Assembly (NCBI RefSeq): GCF_009834515.1
Contig: NZ_CP019426.1
Location: forward strand, 1,973,501 to 2,037,500
Direction: 5' to 3'
DNA length: 64,000 nt
Source of the DNA: Pseudomonas sp. R84
Lineage (GTDB): Bacteria; Pseudomonadota; Gammaproteobacteria; Pseudomonadales; Pseudomonadaceae
A model generated the notes under the pieces. It had not been told where the DNA came from, ran no database searches, and saw nothing but the letters and a program-made list of their open reading frames with translations. Numbering within the stretch: position 1 is the first letter of the stretch; every line of letters starts with the position of its first letter. The position numbers were made by a program, and so were the translations under genes. Positions 43,631 to 54,400 of this stretch are shown in pieces.

Positions 43631-45505
43631 TCAGCTGTGTCGGGTGACGATAAGGTTGTGTTCGTGAGTAGGAAGAGGCTCGTTGGTGCCCAGCAAAAAA
43701 ATGATCCTGTCCGTGTGTAAATGCTCCATCAGGTCATCTTTGATGTGGGTGTCCATGTTGTCGACAAAGACTCTTTTTTTCAGCCAGGCAATGGGATCAG
43801 GGAGAAAAACAGTGTTGTTTTGAATCCTGTCCATGAACATGATGAAAACAGGGTCAACCCCCGTTCGCTTGATCAACAAGGCATTCCCCAGGTTGGCGCC
43901 AAAATCATGGGCAATGTTGTAGCCGTGTGCGCTAAGAAGATCTTTGAAAAGTGTTCGCGTTGTTCGGCCACCCCTGTGATGTTGCGAACCGGAGAGCAGT
44001 TTCGGGTTGAAGTCGATTCTTTGCAGACCTTCAGTGGACGGTAGCGGCATACGCATGTAGCCATGTACGTCGGCCGCAAGCGGCGAGAGGAGCATCAACG
44101 GGTCGCTCAAGTCCTGGCGAACGACTCTGTTATCGCCGACGAAGACAGAGCGGTTTTCCCAGTACTTGAAAGTCTCGAACAATGCACTGATCCCGGGCCC
44201 TGTTATTTTGTCGGAGTGACTGGCCCGGTGGAACATCTCCCGTGCGGCTTTACTTGCCGAGTGATCGGAAAGGTAGGGAAACTGATCGCTGACATATTGA
44301 GTCAGGCTTTTTTCAAATGGCCGACTCTCGATGATTCTCCATGCTTCACCGCCGTGCCCCGTATTGTCCGCCAACTTCACCGCACCCCTGGGTTGTAACT
44401 CAGGATTGGTCAGCAGCAACTGTTCGAAAGCATCGAAACGAGCAGCAGAAAACAGTGGGGGCTTGATGAAGGCAAAGGCGTCAACGGCGTGAGTCGGCTG
44501 GTCAAGTATCGCAAAGTGCTTGCCGGCGATTTCGATGGAGTCGCCGGCTGACGGTTTCGTCGTGGTTCCCCAGCCTTTCCATAATTCACTGATGCCCATG
44601 AGTACGAAGGGATTGAGAGGATCACTGTCTTCTGGCAGTCGAGGGCGTTTACTTGGGCTCGGGCCGGGTTTTTCCGAGTGGGTGAGGGCACGGGAACTGC
44701 CCGGTTGTGGATCTGTAGCGGTGTTCAGTTTACGGCGCCAGACGAATTGCCCCGGAATCTGTTCGAAGGTTATATCCGGCACATTGATCGTTGTTGCAGA
44801 AGCCAGTTTGTATTCGCCTTGTTCATTCCTGCGAACCAGGATGGTTCCGTCGGCAATATCGACATAGGTTTTCCCGCGCGGTCCTTTGCGGATGCCGTCC
44901 AGGGACTCGCGCGCGGCAGGGAGAAGGGTCGCCAGGTGCGGGTCGACAAGGATGATTTCTTGTGGCAGTTCGGCAGTCCGTTGCTGCGCTGACAGATTTC
45001 TCTGCCTGGATTGAGCCGTGTACCACTGTGCCTCGACTCGCCAACGTGGCTGGCCGTCGATTTTTTTCAGAATCGGTGGCGTAACGCCTGGCGCTGCAGG
45101 CCAGGGAATCTGGTAATCACCGGCGGTGTTGAGTTCAACCCGGTAATGACGGCCGTCTTCCAGATGCGCGTAAATCTGACCGCCCGGGGCCACGAATAAG
45201 CCGTCGACGGATTTGTGTGGCTTCAGCAGATGGGTTTGTAATACCGGCAGGGATATCTCCGCCAGTCTGGCATTGGCTTCGGCGAGCACCGGATCCGTTA
45301 GGTAACTCACCACAACACGTGGATCGCCAACCACTTCGCTGCCAGATGTGTGGGGAGTGGAAGTGTCGGACGGTCGATTCGAACCTGGCGCGAAAGTCTC
45401 AGAAGTACCGGTATTTTTCAGGCTGCCATTGCCAGCCTCAGACCTGTTGATAGTTGAGTTGTCGGGCGACGGAGGGCGAACCGTGGTCTTTGTAGGTTTG
45501 GTCAT
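43631..45505 (-). CDS. Tandem-array protein 4 (unknown family, putative secreted effector)
   Basis: 624 residues; RBS AGAGGCA. Residues 1-70 are disordered and rich in Ser/Thr/Pro/Asn after the shared start MxKPxK. Two copies of a roughly 60-residue module follow: one around GLFVAPGGQIYAHLEDG to GQPRWR, the other around GKTYVDIADGTILVRRN to FEQIPGQFVWRRK. Next comes a Pro/Ser linker with SPSKRPRLPED, a middle region (IEIAGKHFAIL, FIKPPLFSAARFDAFEQLL) and a C-terminal region with DPLMLLSPL, LQRIDFNP, AHGYNIA and NALLIKRTGVDPVFIMFM, ending in a hydrophobic IIFLLGT strand. No signal peptide. Most divergent C-terminus of the four paralogues. Family not recognised. Confidence 0.75.
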   Translation of the reverse strand: MTKPTKTTVRPPSPDNSTINRSEAGNGSLKNTGTSETFAPGSNRPSDTSTPHTSGSEVVGDPRVVVSYLTDPVLAEANARLAEISLPVLQTHLLKPHKSVDGLFVAPGGQIYAHLEDGRHYRVELNTAGDYQIPWPAAPGVTPPILKKIDGQPRWRVEAQWYTAQSRQRNLSAQQRTAELPQEIILVDPHLATLLPAARESLDGIRKGPRGKTYVDIADGTILVRRNEQGEYKLASATTINVPDITFEQIPGQFVWRRKLNTATDPQPGSSRALTHSEKPGPSPSKRPRLPEDSDPLNPFVLMGISELWKGWGTTTKPSAGDSIEIAGKHFAILDQPTHAVDAFAFIKPPLFSAARFDAFEQLLLTNPELQPRGAVKLADNTGHGGEAWRIIESRPFEKSLTQYVSDQFPYLSDHSASKAAREMFHRASHSDKITGPGISALFETFKYWENRSVFVGDNRVVRQDLSDPLMLLSPLAADVHGYMRMPLPSTEGLQRIDFNPKLLSGSQHHRGGRTTRTLFKDLLSAHGYNIAHDFGANLGNALLIKRTGVDPVFIMFMDRIQNNTVFLPDPIAWLKKRVFVDNMDTHIKDDLMEHLHTDRIIFLLGTNEPLPTHEHNLIVTRHS

Positions 45506-45554
45506 TGAAGTGCCTCTAAGCGATTGATGTTTTTGTGCTCACTGCGCTGCTCGA

Positions 45555-47405
45555 TCATTGGTCTTTGAAAATGAACAGCGTGGTTTGCCCCAGAACATCT
45601 GTCTGGGTTCCGCCGAGCAGGTAGCTGATCTTTTTTTCTTTGCTGTAAGCCGACAGTGGCTTTGGTTCGCTGCTGGATGTTTGCACCACGACCTCACTGC
45701 GTTGAAAATGCTCAGGCTGAAATCGCTGCAACTTCCCGTTAATAAGAGGGGGCAGTTTCAGCACGAATACGTGATCGATTTTCTCGCGGTGAAACAGCAA
45801 TTCGTTCTCGGCAAACGTGCTTGTCGAGGAGGTCAGCACGTATCCTTCATCTGCCAGAAGCTGGCTGAACAGCCTTCGCAAGTTGGGCGCAGTTGGCGCT
45901 GCGGCGTACTCGTTCCAGTGCCGAGAGAAGCGTCCGGGATCAAAATCCAGTCGCATCAAGCCCTCCCCCAGTGAGGAGGGAATCGCCAGGGTTTCTTCCG
46001 GTCCGGAAACAGGGCGCAACATGAGTAACGGGTCAGCCAGTTCTCGACGCGGCGCTCTGCGCTGACCCCTGTTGGCCCAGTAACGAAACACCAGATTCAT
46101 CAGCGCCAAGCCGGGGGCAACGATGATTTCGGATCGGTTCGCCTGATTGAACATGGCTCGGGCGAGTGAGTTGACCGATTGATCCGAGAGATATTTGAAG
46201 GTTCTGGAGATGTACTGAGTGATCGGCATCTCAAAGGGCGCGACGCTGTCCAGTACCGTCCACTGGTTGTTTCGTTTGACCGCCCATTTCGGCTGCATCG
46301 ACGGGTTATCCCGCAGCATGTATTCGAAGGTGTCGTACAGGGCGGGTGAGAATAACGGATGTTGCAGGTAGACCAGTCGCGGGTTGGCATTCAAGTCCTG
46401 TTGCATCACTCGGTAATACTGACCGTCTATCTCGATATGCTGGCCTGATCGTGGGCGAATACTGTGTCCCCAGTTTCGCCATAACCCGAAACTCAGGTTG
46501 ATTGCGTCGGGATTGGCCGACAGCAAACTCTCGGTCAGCGCGTGGGTGGCGTCTGTCCCTTCTTCCTGATGCAGTCGTTTGCTGGAGCCGGCCGTGGGCT
46601 CCGGTGTATCGGTTGAGGCTTTGCGTTTTTCCTGTGGCGACCGCTCCGGTACAGAATCGGTTTGCTCGGTTTTGCGCCGCCACAGTCGCGTCCCCGGAAT
46701 CTGTTCGAACAATAATGCGGATGCATCGCGCACGGTCGCGGAGGTTTGCTGATACTCACCGTTGGCGTTTTTACGCACCATGACGGTTCCTTCAGTGGTA
46801 TCGATATAGGTTTTGCGGTGCTTGTCGTAGCGGATTCCATCCGGTGTTTGCAGGCGAGGAGAGAGCAGGGCTGCATCATCGGGGGCGAGGTAGATCGGTT
46901 GCTCCGTCAGGAAACCCTCGGCGGCAGCATTTCGCCTGTCGCTTTCTGTATTGTGTGCCAGCCAGTTCGGTCGTTCGAAAGTCCAGACAGGCTGGCGCTC
47001 TGTCTTGATCAGGAAGGGGCCAGGCAAGTGCGGGGCGAAGTTGAAGGGGATCTGGTAACGGCCATCGTATTGAATCTCGACCAGCAGGTGTCCTTCATTT
47101 TCCACGTGGGCATACAACTTGCCATCCGGACTGGTGAACAGTCCGCTGTCTGGATCGAGACGTTGTAGCAGATGTACTTGATCGGCAGGCCAGGTGATTG
47201 ATTGCAGCGCGGCTTCAAGCCGTGATTGAGGTGCAGGAATCTCGTGGACCTGTACCGACGGCTGGTCCATTGAGATGCCCGGCAGACCTGTGGAGGAACC
47301 CGCGCTTGCCTGGCTTTCGCCCGGGAGTCTGTGGGAAGTGTTACCGGTATTGGGATGTGAATCGGGCGCAGTAACCCCGGCCACACGCTTCGGTGGTTTG
47401 ACCAT
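45555..47405 (-). CDS. Tandem-array protein 3 (unknown family, putative secreted effector)
   Basis: 616 residues. Same layout as its neighbours: MxKPPK start, a Ser/Thr/Pro-rich tail to about residue 60, two modules (GLFTSPDGKLYAHVENEG to RQPVWTF; GIRYDKHRKTYIDTTEGTVMVRKN to FEQIPGTRLWRRK), a linker with SSKRLHQEE, then IEIDGQYYRVM, VYLQHPLFSPALYDTFEYML, DPLLMLRPV, LMRLDFDPGRF, NLRRLFSQLLADEGYVL, NELLFHREKIDHVFVLKL and a closing SYLLGG. The RBS is weak, and the gene follows array protein 2 by 93 bases. No catalytic signature recognised. Confidence 0.75.
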   Translation of the reverse strand: MVKPPKRVAGVTAPDSHPNTGNTSHRLPGESQASAGSSTGLPGISMDQPSVQVHEIPAPQSRLEAALQSITWPADQVHLLQRLDPDSGLFTSPDGKLYAHVENEGHLLVEIQYDGRYQIPFNFAPHLPGPFLIKTERQPVWTFERPNWLAHNTESDRRNAAAEGFLTEQPIYLAPDDAALLSPRLQTPDGIRYDKHRKTYIDTTEGTVMVRKNANGEYQQTSATVRDASALLFEQIPGTRLWRRKTEQTDSVPERSPQEKRKASTDTPEPTAGSSKRLHQEEGTDATHALTESLLSANPDAINLSFGLWRNWGHSIRPRSGQHIEIDGQYYRVMQQDLNANPRLVYLQHPLFSPALYDTFEYMLRDNPSMQPKWAVKRNNQWTVLDSVAPFEMPITQYISRTFKYLSDQSVNSLARAMFNQANRSEIIVAPGLALMNLVFRYWANRGQRRAPRRELADPLLMLRPVSGPEETLAIPSSLGEGLMRLDFDPGRFSRHWNEYAAAPTAPNLRRLFSQLLADEGYVLTSSTSTFAENELLFHREKIDHVFVLKLPPLINGKLQRFQPEHFQRSEVVVQTSSSEPKPLSAYSKEKKISYLLGGTQTDVLGQTTLFIFKDQ

Positions 47406-47498
47406 TAAGTGAATCTCGCTATTGGAAAGGTGGGGTGCTCAGGCTGTGGCTTGTCCACAGGCGGTTGCGGACGCGCCGCTCAGATGTTCGGCGCAGGC

Positions 47499-49229
47499 TC
47501 AGCCCTCTCTCACAATGAACAGCGTCGGGTTGTCAGGGGAAATATGTTGTATGCCACCCACCAGATAGATCAGTTCGGTATGGGCCAGATGGCTGTCCAG
47601 CTTGTGTTTTTGCGCAGTGCTGAGTCTGGTCAGATAGGCGGGATCGGTAAGTTCGGATCCAGCGGGAGTGGTGCGAGGAACCTGGTTTCCAGCGATGGGC
47701 GGCAGCTTCAACACGAATACAGCAGCAACGCCTGGACGGTGGAAAATCAATGCGCCTTCGCTGAGTCTGCGCGTGGTCGGATTGATGCTGTAACCGTTGT
47801 GTTGCAGCACGTTCACCAGTAATGCACGCAGGTTGCCTGGCGTCGGCGTCGCTGCGTAAGGAGCCCACTCCTGAGGGAATCGTTGTGGATCGAAATCCAG
47901 GCGCTGCAGCACGGCTGAATTGTACGCAGGCAAGGTCAGCAAGCCACCGCTTGGCAGGTGGCCGGGCGGTGTCGGCAGTTTTGGCAGCATCACCAACGGG
48001 TCCGACAGGTTGTGCATCGGTGGCTCGTTATTCACCCGATCTACCCAGTGGCGAAAGGTCAGCGCCATCACCGAAAGTCCATGGGCGTTTACTCCCTCAG
48101 GCAGGGAGACCCGATCGAATACCGCTCTGGCGACGTTGCTGGTCGACTGTTCCGACAGATAGTTATAAGCGGTGGAAACATATTGCCTGGCGGACATTTC
48201 GAACGGTGCATGGTTGTCCAGAACCTTCCAGTGGCCCTGGATTTTCAGCGCCCATTTCGGCTGACGCGAAGGTTCATGACGCAGCATGTTTTCGAAAGCG
48301 TCATAGCTGTCCAGTGAAAATCCGGGGTGCTGCAAATAGACTAGTGCGGTATCGGCGCGTAAACCTTGAGCAACGATCTGGAAGTGCTGCCCGTCGATTT
48401 CAATTGACTCGCCTGAGCCGGGTTTTGTGGCTCTTCCCCAGTTTTTCCACTGACCTGCGGAAAGATCCAGCGCGACGTTCTGTTGGGAGAAAAGATGTTC
48501 GACCAGTGTGCTTGTGTCCGTTGCAACATGGGTATGTTCGTCGAGGCGCGGGGGCCTGCTCGGACCGGGCACGGCGTCAGTCGTTTCGGTGGTCACTGAA
48601 TCGGTCGCAGCTTGATGACGGGGTCGCGTCACGTCGGTTTCACGCCACAGCTTTGTGCCGGGAATCTGTTCAACCCTCTCACCCGTAGGGGTCGATTCCC
48701 CGGCGTGAGTCTGTCGCCAGCCGTCCGGGGTTCTGCCCACCATGACCATACCGCCGGGCATTTCGACATAGGCTTTCTTGCGCTTGTCGTATCGAAAACC
48801 TTCTTCGGTGTCTGGCTGCAACTTCAGTCGGCTTGCCGATTCGGCGTTGATGAAGACCGGGTGCTGCGCTCGCTCTCTCGTGGAGGTACTTGCCACGGCG
48901 GCCTGCTGGTTTTCGCTGAAGTGCAGGGCGACCCACTCCGCGGCGTTTGCAAGCGTTGAAACCTCAGGAAGGTGGTGGACGATGACTGAGGGGCGTTGGG
49001 AAGCTTCAGGCGGTAAGTGATGGATAGTGACAGTGGGGCGCGGTTCCGGTGCCGCCGGCAAGGCATTGGCAGATGACGATTCGGCTAAGGCAGGCACGTT
49101 GGCGGTGCCAGGAGCAGGATGAACGTTTTCACCAGTATTGGCCTCGTGAGCAATGTTTGAATGTTCGACTGATGTCACGTGTGAGTCGGGTGGAAGCGTG
49201 CGCGGAATTTTCTTGGGTGGCTTGGCCAT
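47499..49229 (-). CDS. Tandem-array protein 2 (unknown family, putative secreted effector)
   Basis: 576 residues from ATG 49229 behind AAAGGAG. Its N-terminal tail (MAKPPKK then Thr/Ser/Ala-rich to about 90) carries a short duplicated phrase (TIHHLPPEASQRPSV and VIVHHLPEVS). Only one copy of the module is present (FRYDKRKKAYVEMPGGMVMVGRT to VEQIPGTKLWRE), so it is shorter than its paralogues. The middle and C-terminal parts match: IEIDGQHFQIV, VYLQHPGFSLDSYDAFENML, DPLVMLPKL, LQRLDFDPQRF, NLRALLVNVLQHNGYSI, GALIFHRPGVAAVFVLKL, LIYLVGG. Function unknown. Confidence 0.75.
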   Translation of the reverse strand: MAKPPKKIPRTLPPDSHVTSVEHSNIAHEANTGENVHPAPGTANVPALAESSSANALPAAPEPRPTVTIHHLPPEASQRPSVIVHHLPEVSTLANAAEWVALHFSENQQAAVASTSTRERAQHPVFINAESASRLKLQPDTEEGFRYDKRKKAYVEMPGGMVMVGRTPDGWRQTHAGESTPTGERVEQIPGTKLWRETDVTRPRHQAATDSVTTETTDAVPGPSRPPRLDEHTHVATDTSTLVEHLFSQQNVALDLSAGQWKNWGRATKPGSGESIEIDGQHFQIVAQGLRADTALVYLQHPGFSLDSYDAFENMLRHEPSRQPKWALKIQGHWKVLDNHAPFEMSARQYVSTAYNYLSEQSTSNVARAVFDRVSLPEGVNAHGLSVMALTFRHWVDRVNNEPPMHNLSDPLVMLPKLPTPPGHLPSGGLLTLPAYNSAVLQRLDFDPQRFPQEWAPYAATPTPGNLRALLVNVLQHNGYSINPTTRRLSEGALIFHRPGVAAVFVLKLPPIAGNQVPRTTPAGSELTDPAYLTRLSTAQKHKLDSHLAHTELIYLVGGIQHISPDNPTLFIVREG

Positions 49230-49459
49230 TGAATGACTCCTTTGGATGGTTGATCCAGTCGTTTGCATAGGGGCAGATGTTCAGGTCGCCACTTTGCGGT
49301 CGCCTGGCCAGTGACTCCGAAGGGATCATGGTCGGCAAAAGAAGTCCTTGGCGTGCGGTATATATGTATTGTGATGAGGGCAAGTGCTGCACGGTGTTAC
49401 GAGACGTCTGGAGGATTGCCACTCGCTCCGGCAGGCGCGGTGCGAGTGTCAGAGACAAC

Positions 49460-51310
49460 TCAGCGCTCTCTGATAACGAACACCGAATCCGGAGTGGAAT
49501 CGACCTTCAATACTCCACCGATGAGCCAGATCACTTTGTTTTCTATCGTCGCGGTTGTCAGAGCAGCAAACGCCTCGTTGCCAATCCGCGCCGGCAAGTT
49601 CGGTTCTGCCAGTTCATTGCCGGGCGTGTGGGACAAGCCGACATGTTCCACCGCACCCAGTTTCATGAAATAAATCTGGTCATGGGTCTCGCGCCGAAAT
49701 ACCAGGGTTGGCATGCGATGCTCATAAGTCAGGGGAAAGACGTCGTAGCCGCTGCGCACCAACAGGGCGCCGAGCAGGCGTCTGAGGTTCAGATCTGTCG
49801 GGTAGGTTTTGTAGTGATTCCATTCGATGGGAAAGCGCTGTGGATTGAAGGTGAGTCGTTGCAGTTCGCCGTCGACCTGGAAGGGCATCCGGATCAGTTT
49901 TTTTCCGTTGAAGTCGATGGACGGCGCCACAGACAGCATGTTCAGCGGGTCGGCATACGCAGGGGCGGTGGGAAACGGTCGTTGCTTCCACTGATGCAGG
50001 ACCGCCTGAATATTGACCAGTCCGGTGCCGGTAATCTCCGGTGAGTTGTCGGCGAGTTCAAACAGTTTTCTGGCGACGGTATAGGCAGTGGCATCAGAAA
50101 AGTCGGGGAACGCATTGGCAACTGACCGGGATATCGGTTCATCAAAAAAACGCTTTCCGGGGTTTATTTCTCCCGGGTCGTTGCCGATGCGAAATGTTGC
50201 AACAGGCTGCAGCGAGGGCGCTGTACGCAGCATTTGCTCAAAGGTGTCGAAGCCCGCTGGCGTAAAGTCAGGATGCTGTACAAAGTACACTTTGGGGTTG
50301 CGGTTGGAGCCAATGGGCACTATCGGATAATGAAACCAGCCGAGCTGGACGGATTCCACCTGCACGGGTTTGTTCAGATGGCCCCATGGTAGCCAGAAGA
50401 ACGGTGTCTGCTCGGCTGGGGGGGGCGGTTCGAAAGTTGGCGATGGCACTGGATCTTTAGGCTCTTCGACCCGCGCGCGTTTGCTCGGGCCGGGTTGCGG
50501 TTCGTCCGCCTCGGCTAGCGGCCGAGACCTGCTCGCAGCAGGATTTTCAATGGTTGGCGAGCCTGGATTCTTCAAGCGCCAGAGCACCGTTCCGGGAATC
50601 TGTTCAAAAAATACATCAGGCAAGTCTCTGCTCGTTGCAGAGGTCAGTTGATAATCGCCTTGCTGGTTTTTCCGCACCATGACCGTGCCTTCTGCCGTAT
50701 CGACGAAGGTGTGTTTGAGTTTGTTGTAACGGATTCCACCCGTTGATAGTTCTGCTCGGGTCAGCGTTTTTGCGTCATCGTGCGCCAGGTAGGAGAGGGT
50801 TAATGGCGTGGCAGGCGTACCGGGCCGGGTCTGTGTCGATTGCCAGCCGGGACGCTGGATGTGCCAACTGGCCTGGCCTTCAATCCTGGTCAGTACCGGG
50901 CCGGGAATTCCGGGCGCAAAAGTCAGTGGAACGTAGTAGTTGCCCTGCAAGTCTCGTTCGACGACGAACCGGCCTTCGTTGCCGATTTGCGCGTAGATTC
51001 GCTGATCCGGCCCGGTGAACAAGCCGGTGTTTTCTCCGCTTGGCGTCAGTTCGTGCAATCGATCCTGAGGCCAGGCGATTGCGCTACGGGCGGCCCTGTA
51101 GGTATCGGGGATTTCATTGACGATGACGGCTGGCGGCCGATTGGTGGAGGTGCCGGGGGGCTGTGACCCCGTGGTTGAGTCGACGCCAGACAGCGGGGTA
51201 TCAGGTAGGTTTGTGGTAACCCGGCTACCCGAGCCTGACTGCGCAGGTCTTGTTGTAACAGTCGTATCGGCTGCTGCTGTCACTGGGACTTTCTTGGGTG
51301 GTTTCGCCAT
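49460..51310 (-). CDS. Tandem-array protein 1 (unknown family, putative secreted effector)
   Basis: 616 residues. MAKPPKK start, Thr/Ser/Pro-rich tail to about 65, then two modules (GLFTGPDQRIYAQIGNEGRF to GQASWHI; GIRYNKLKHTFVDTAEGTVMVRKN to FEQIPGTVLWRLK), linker with GPSKRARVEE, middle region (VYFVQHPDFTPAGFDTFEQML) and C-terminal region (DPLNMLSVA, LQRLTFNPQRFPIEW, NLRRLLGALLVRSGYDV, TLVFRRETHDQIYFMKL, VIWLIGG). It is the first paralogue after the large pore-forming-like protein, 172 bases away on the same strand. No recognised enzyme motif. Confidence 0.75.
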   Translation of the reverse strand: MAKPPKKVPVTAAADTTVTTRPAQSGSGSRVTTNLPDTPLSGVDSTTGSQPPGTSTNRPPAVIVNEIPDTYRAARSAIAWPQDRLHELTPSGENTGLFTGPDQRIYAQIGNEGRFVVERDLQGNYYVPLTFAPGIPGPVLTRIEGQASWHIQRPGWQSTQTRPGTPATPLTLSYLAHDDAKTLTRAELSTGGIRYNKLKHTFVDTAEGTVMVRKNQQGDYQLTSATSRDLPDVFFEQIPGTVLWRLKNPGSPTIENPAASRSRPLAEADEPQPGPSKRARVEEPKDPVPSPTFEPPPPAEQTPFFWLPWGHLNKPVQVESVQLGWFHYPIVPIGSNRNPKVYFVQHPDFTPAGFDTFEQMLRTAPSLQPVATFRIGNDPGEINPGKRFFDEPISRSVANAFPDFSDATAYTVARKLFELADNSPEITGTGLVNIQAVLHQWKQRPFPTAPAYADPLNMLSVAPSIDFNGKKLIRMPFQVDGELQRLTFNPQRFPIEWNHYKTYPTDLNLRRLLGALLVRSGYDVFPLTYEHRMPTLVFRRETHDQIYFMKLGAVEHVGLSHTPGNELAEPNLPARIGNEAFAALTTATIENKVIWLIGGVLKVDSTPDSVFVIRER

Positions 51311-51482
51311 GTGAAATTACTCGTTGAGGGATGATGCGCAACGCACGCAAGTGCCTCGCCGCATTTTTCAGGCGCACTCGTCTACATCCCGGAAAATCCG
51401 GGTCGGGAAAACGATGGAGAAGTTTGGTTACTTCAACTTCGGAGTGCGCGCGTGGTATCGGGTTCGCCTGGTATACGGCGTG

Positions 51483-54400
51483 TCAAGCGACAGGCACATT
51501 CATCAAGGGCGGCGGCGTGAAGAGGGTGAGATCTTGATGGCTGCAGCGGTTGATCACGTGCAGTGCGGAATATTCAACGCGAGATTTGTCGCTGCGCAGG
51601 ATCCAGCCGTGCGCGGGGAAGCTGTAACTCAGCGCTCCGGGCCGGTTGTCGGCAAGGACGATATTTCTCACTTTGATCTCTTTATTGGCCATTGCCGCGA
51701 AGGCTTCGGGCAATGTTTTTGCCGAGTCGGGCTCTTCAAAGAACCGTGCATCCAGGCCGTCCAGGTAAACCCTGTCGAAGGAAAGATCGACGGTATGGAC
51801 GACACCTTTTTCGGTGATGACGCGAACTTGATCGATCAGGTCTTCGCTTTCGTATTCGGGCAGATGAATAATGCAGGTGCCGACGTGCAACTGGTTGTTT
51901 TCCAGCCTGATCTCGACTTTGCCAAGTGCTGTCGCATCGAGATCCCAAGTCGACGAGTAAGGCAATCGCTCTGGGGCGTTCGCGAGTGCTCCTGGTGTCG
52001 AGAGTCTGATCGCTATATCGGCAACCAGATGTATCAGGTACGTGGCGCCAGCACCTTCAAGATTCTGGATCGAGGTTTGTTCGGGGTAGGAAAAAAGCGA
52101 GCCGCACCCCGCCCTGTCGAATTTGAAGGGTTTGCTGTCCGGTAATTCAAAAGAGGTCTGATCCGCACGACGTGGCAGCGGCAGTGAAAGCGGCGTTGTC
52201 CAGCGATCAAAGCCATACGGATTGTGGCTTGCAAGGGGGCACACATCGGTTTCGGGTGTCAGTCCGGCATTGACAGTGACGCCACCTTTAAAAATGAGCA
52301 CAACCCGGTAGTTGGGGCGTGCGGCCATGGTTCTCAGGATTCTGGTCATGTTTCGGGGGTCAGATCCGCCTTCCGCATAGGCGAAATCCCTGAACTTGAT
52401 TGTGTTTTGGCCAAAGTGATAACGCAGGTCACATCCGACAAAGAATTCTCGATTGGCTTTCCACTCGCCGGAGCCAAAGTGCGCTTCGACCTTGGTCAGT
52501 TCACTGATGTCGTAGTCCAGATGCAGGCGGACTACCGCTTCGGCACGCTTTACCGACCAGAATGTAGTATTTTTCCTGGACCTTGGGAGGTAGTAACTCG
52601 CCTCGCGTTGATGTTCGATCGAGCACTCGGGAGCGTGGAGGATAAGCGGTCTTTCGGGTGTTCCTTTTTTTACAACGACGACCTCGATTTCGAGCTTGTG
52701 GTCATTGTCGATACTCTCGGGAAGGTCATGTGCATCAGGCAGTTTTAAAGAGTAGCCGTCGCTGGTCATGAACGTCAGTTTGCTGTTCTGTAGTACGAAT
52801 TTGTTTTCGTTTTTCTTATAGACGTTCTGGATGGCCACGACGCTTTTGGGGTTGTCCGCGAATGCGAACCGTGAACTGATAAACAGCGAGCCATTCTCGA
52901 TTATCCAGCTATCGATCAGTTCATATTTCCAGTTGAGCAGGATGATACTTTCCTCTGCTCCGTCTTCTATGATGGAGATCCGGCCTGGTTTATGGTCAAT
53001 GATGTATTCGTCAATGCCAGCTTCGCCGGAGGCTGTTGCTCCCGGGTATGACAGATGGATTTGATCGTTTCCAGCCCCCGCATTAACAGTGTCCTCGCCG
53101 CGCGAATTAATAACGTTGCGTTGTTCTGAGCCAGTTACGACACTGATTGCACCGCTTACGGTTTCAACATTTTCGATACTTTCAAGAAGGCTGTGGAGCG
53201 TATATTTTTCAGCCCCTTCGGTAGACGGGTCGTTGATGATTATCTGCAGGGTTTGTGCGAGCAGATCGACGTCATAGCCTTTTTTATCGGTATGGCGGGT
53301 GTAGTTGTTTCCGGCCAGGACAAGGGTGTCGATGCCTGCGCCTCCTTTCAATGTCGAGTATTCAGATAGCTGCACATCCTGTACTAAAAGGTCCCCTGCA
53401 CCCTCAAACACGAAGCGGTCGTTTTTCTCACCCCCCGTCAGCTCTTTTTTTCCCGATCGGTAATGAAAGCTGTTTGGCTTGTCCTCGACGCCCTTGATCG
53501 AATCCTGACCATCGCTGATGAACCAAAGAATGCCCTTGTGTTCGGCAGATGTTCCCAGTTCTGCCCCAGGCGTGTCCTTGGTCACACCGTCACGGGCGTC
53601 AATGACATCATCGCCGCCCCTGATTTCGGGGATTTGTACCGTTTCCCAGCTGTCTTGTTTGGTCCACCAGTTGCGCTTGCGCACCCGCGATGGTTTGAGG
53701 TGGACTTCGAATTTGCCATTAACAATGGCTTCGGTGGTGTCCTTTAACTGGCCATCCAGCAGTTTTCTGGCTGTTTCTTTCAATTGCTTCGCGTGTTGAA
53801 ATCTGGTTTTTGCCAGCAGATAGCGGTTCTGCACGGCTTGGTCAGGATCCATCATGCAGAACGAAAACCAGCCTGTACGCCAGCGTTCGTCCAGGGTCAG
53901 TTCGATGTAGTCATCAATGTCGTCCACCACACGCACTGCGCCATAAATTTGCGATCCGATGGCCAGGATCGCTCCCGCCGCCAGCCCCACCGGGCCTGCA
54001 AATGAAAACCCTGCCAACGCAGCGGTGCCGAGGATGATCGTCATGGCTGCGCTGGTAATACTCAATCCAGCGCTCACGTAATGATCCATGGCTTCTTTGC
54101 CGGTTGCATTTTCAGCGGCATTGATCGATCTGACGGCGGTGAAGATATCGAACGGCAATGTCAGTGCGCCGCCGATCAAACCGCCGGAACGGCCGAGCCT
54201 CAGCGCAAACCGGGTCTTGGCAAAATCCAGCAGGGCACCTTGCCCGGCCGAGAGCATATTGGATGCAATTTTGCTGACGGCGATGTCAACCGCGATGGAG
54301 CCGACTTCCGTGCCAATACCCACGCTGTTGATTACAACCTCAGTAGTATTGTCAGCTTTGATGGCATCCACCACGCCGCGCAAACCCATGAAGATCCCGA

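Noticed and set aside
49230..51482. Gaps in the effector-like array as CRISPR or repeat arrays
   Set aside because: The gaps show no regularly spaced repeats; similarity in the region comes from paralogous coding sequence.
52800..53700. The RTX-like protein as a classical type I-secreted RTX haemolysin with its own exporter
   Set aside because: The nonapeptides are few and degenerate, and no hlyB, hlyD or tolC-like genes flank it in this window.
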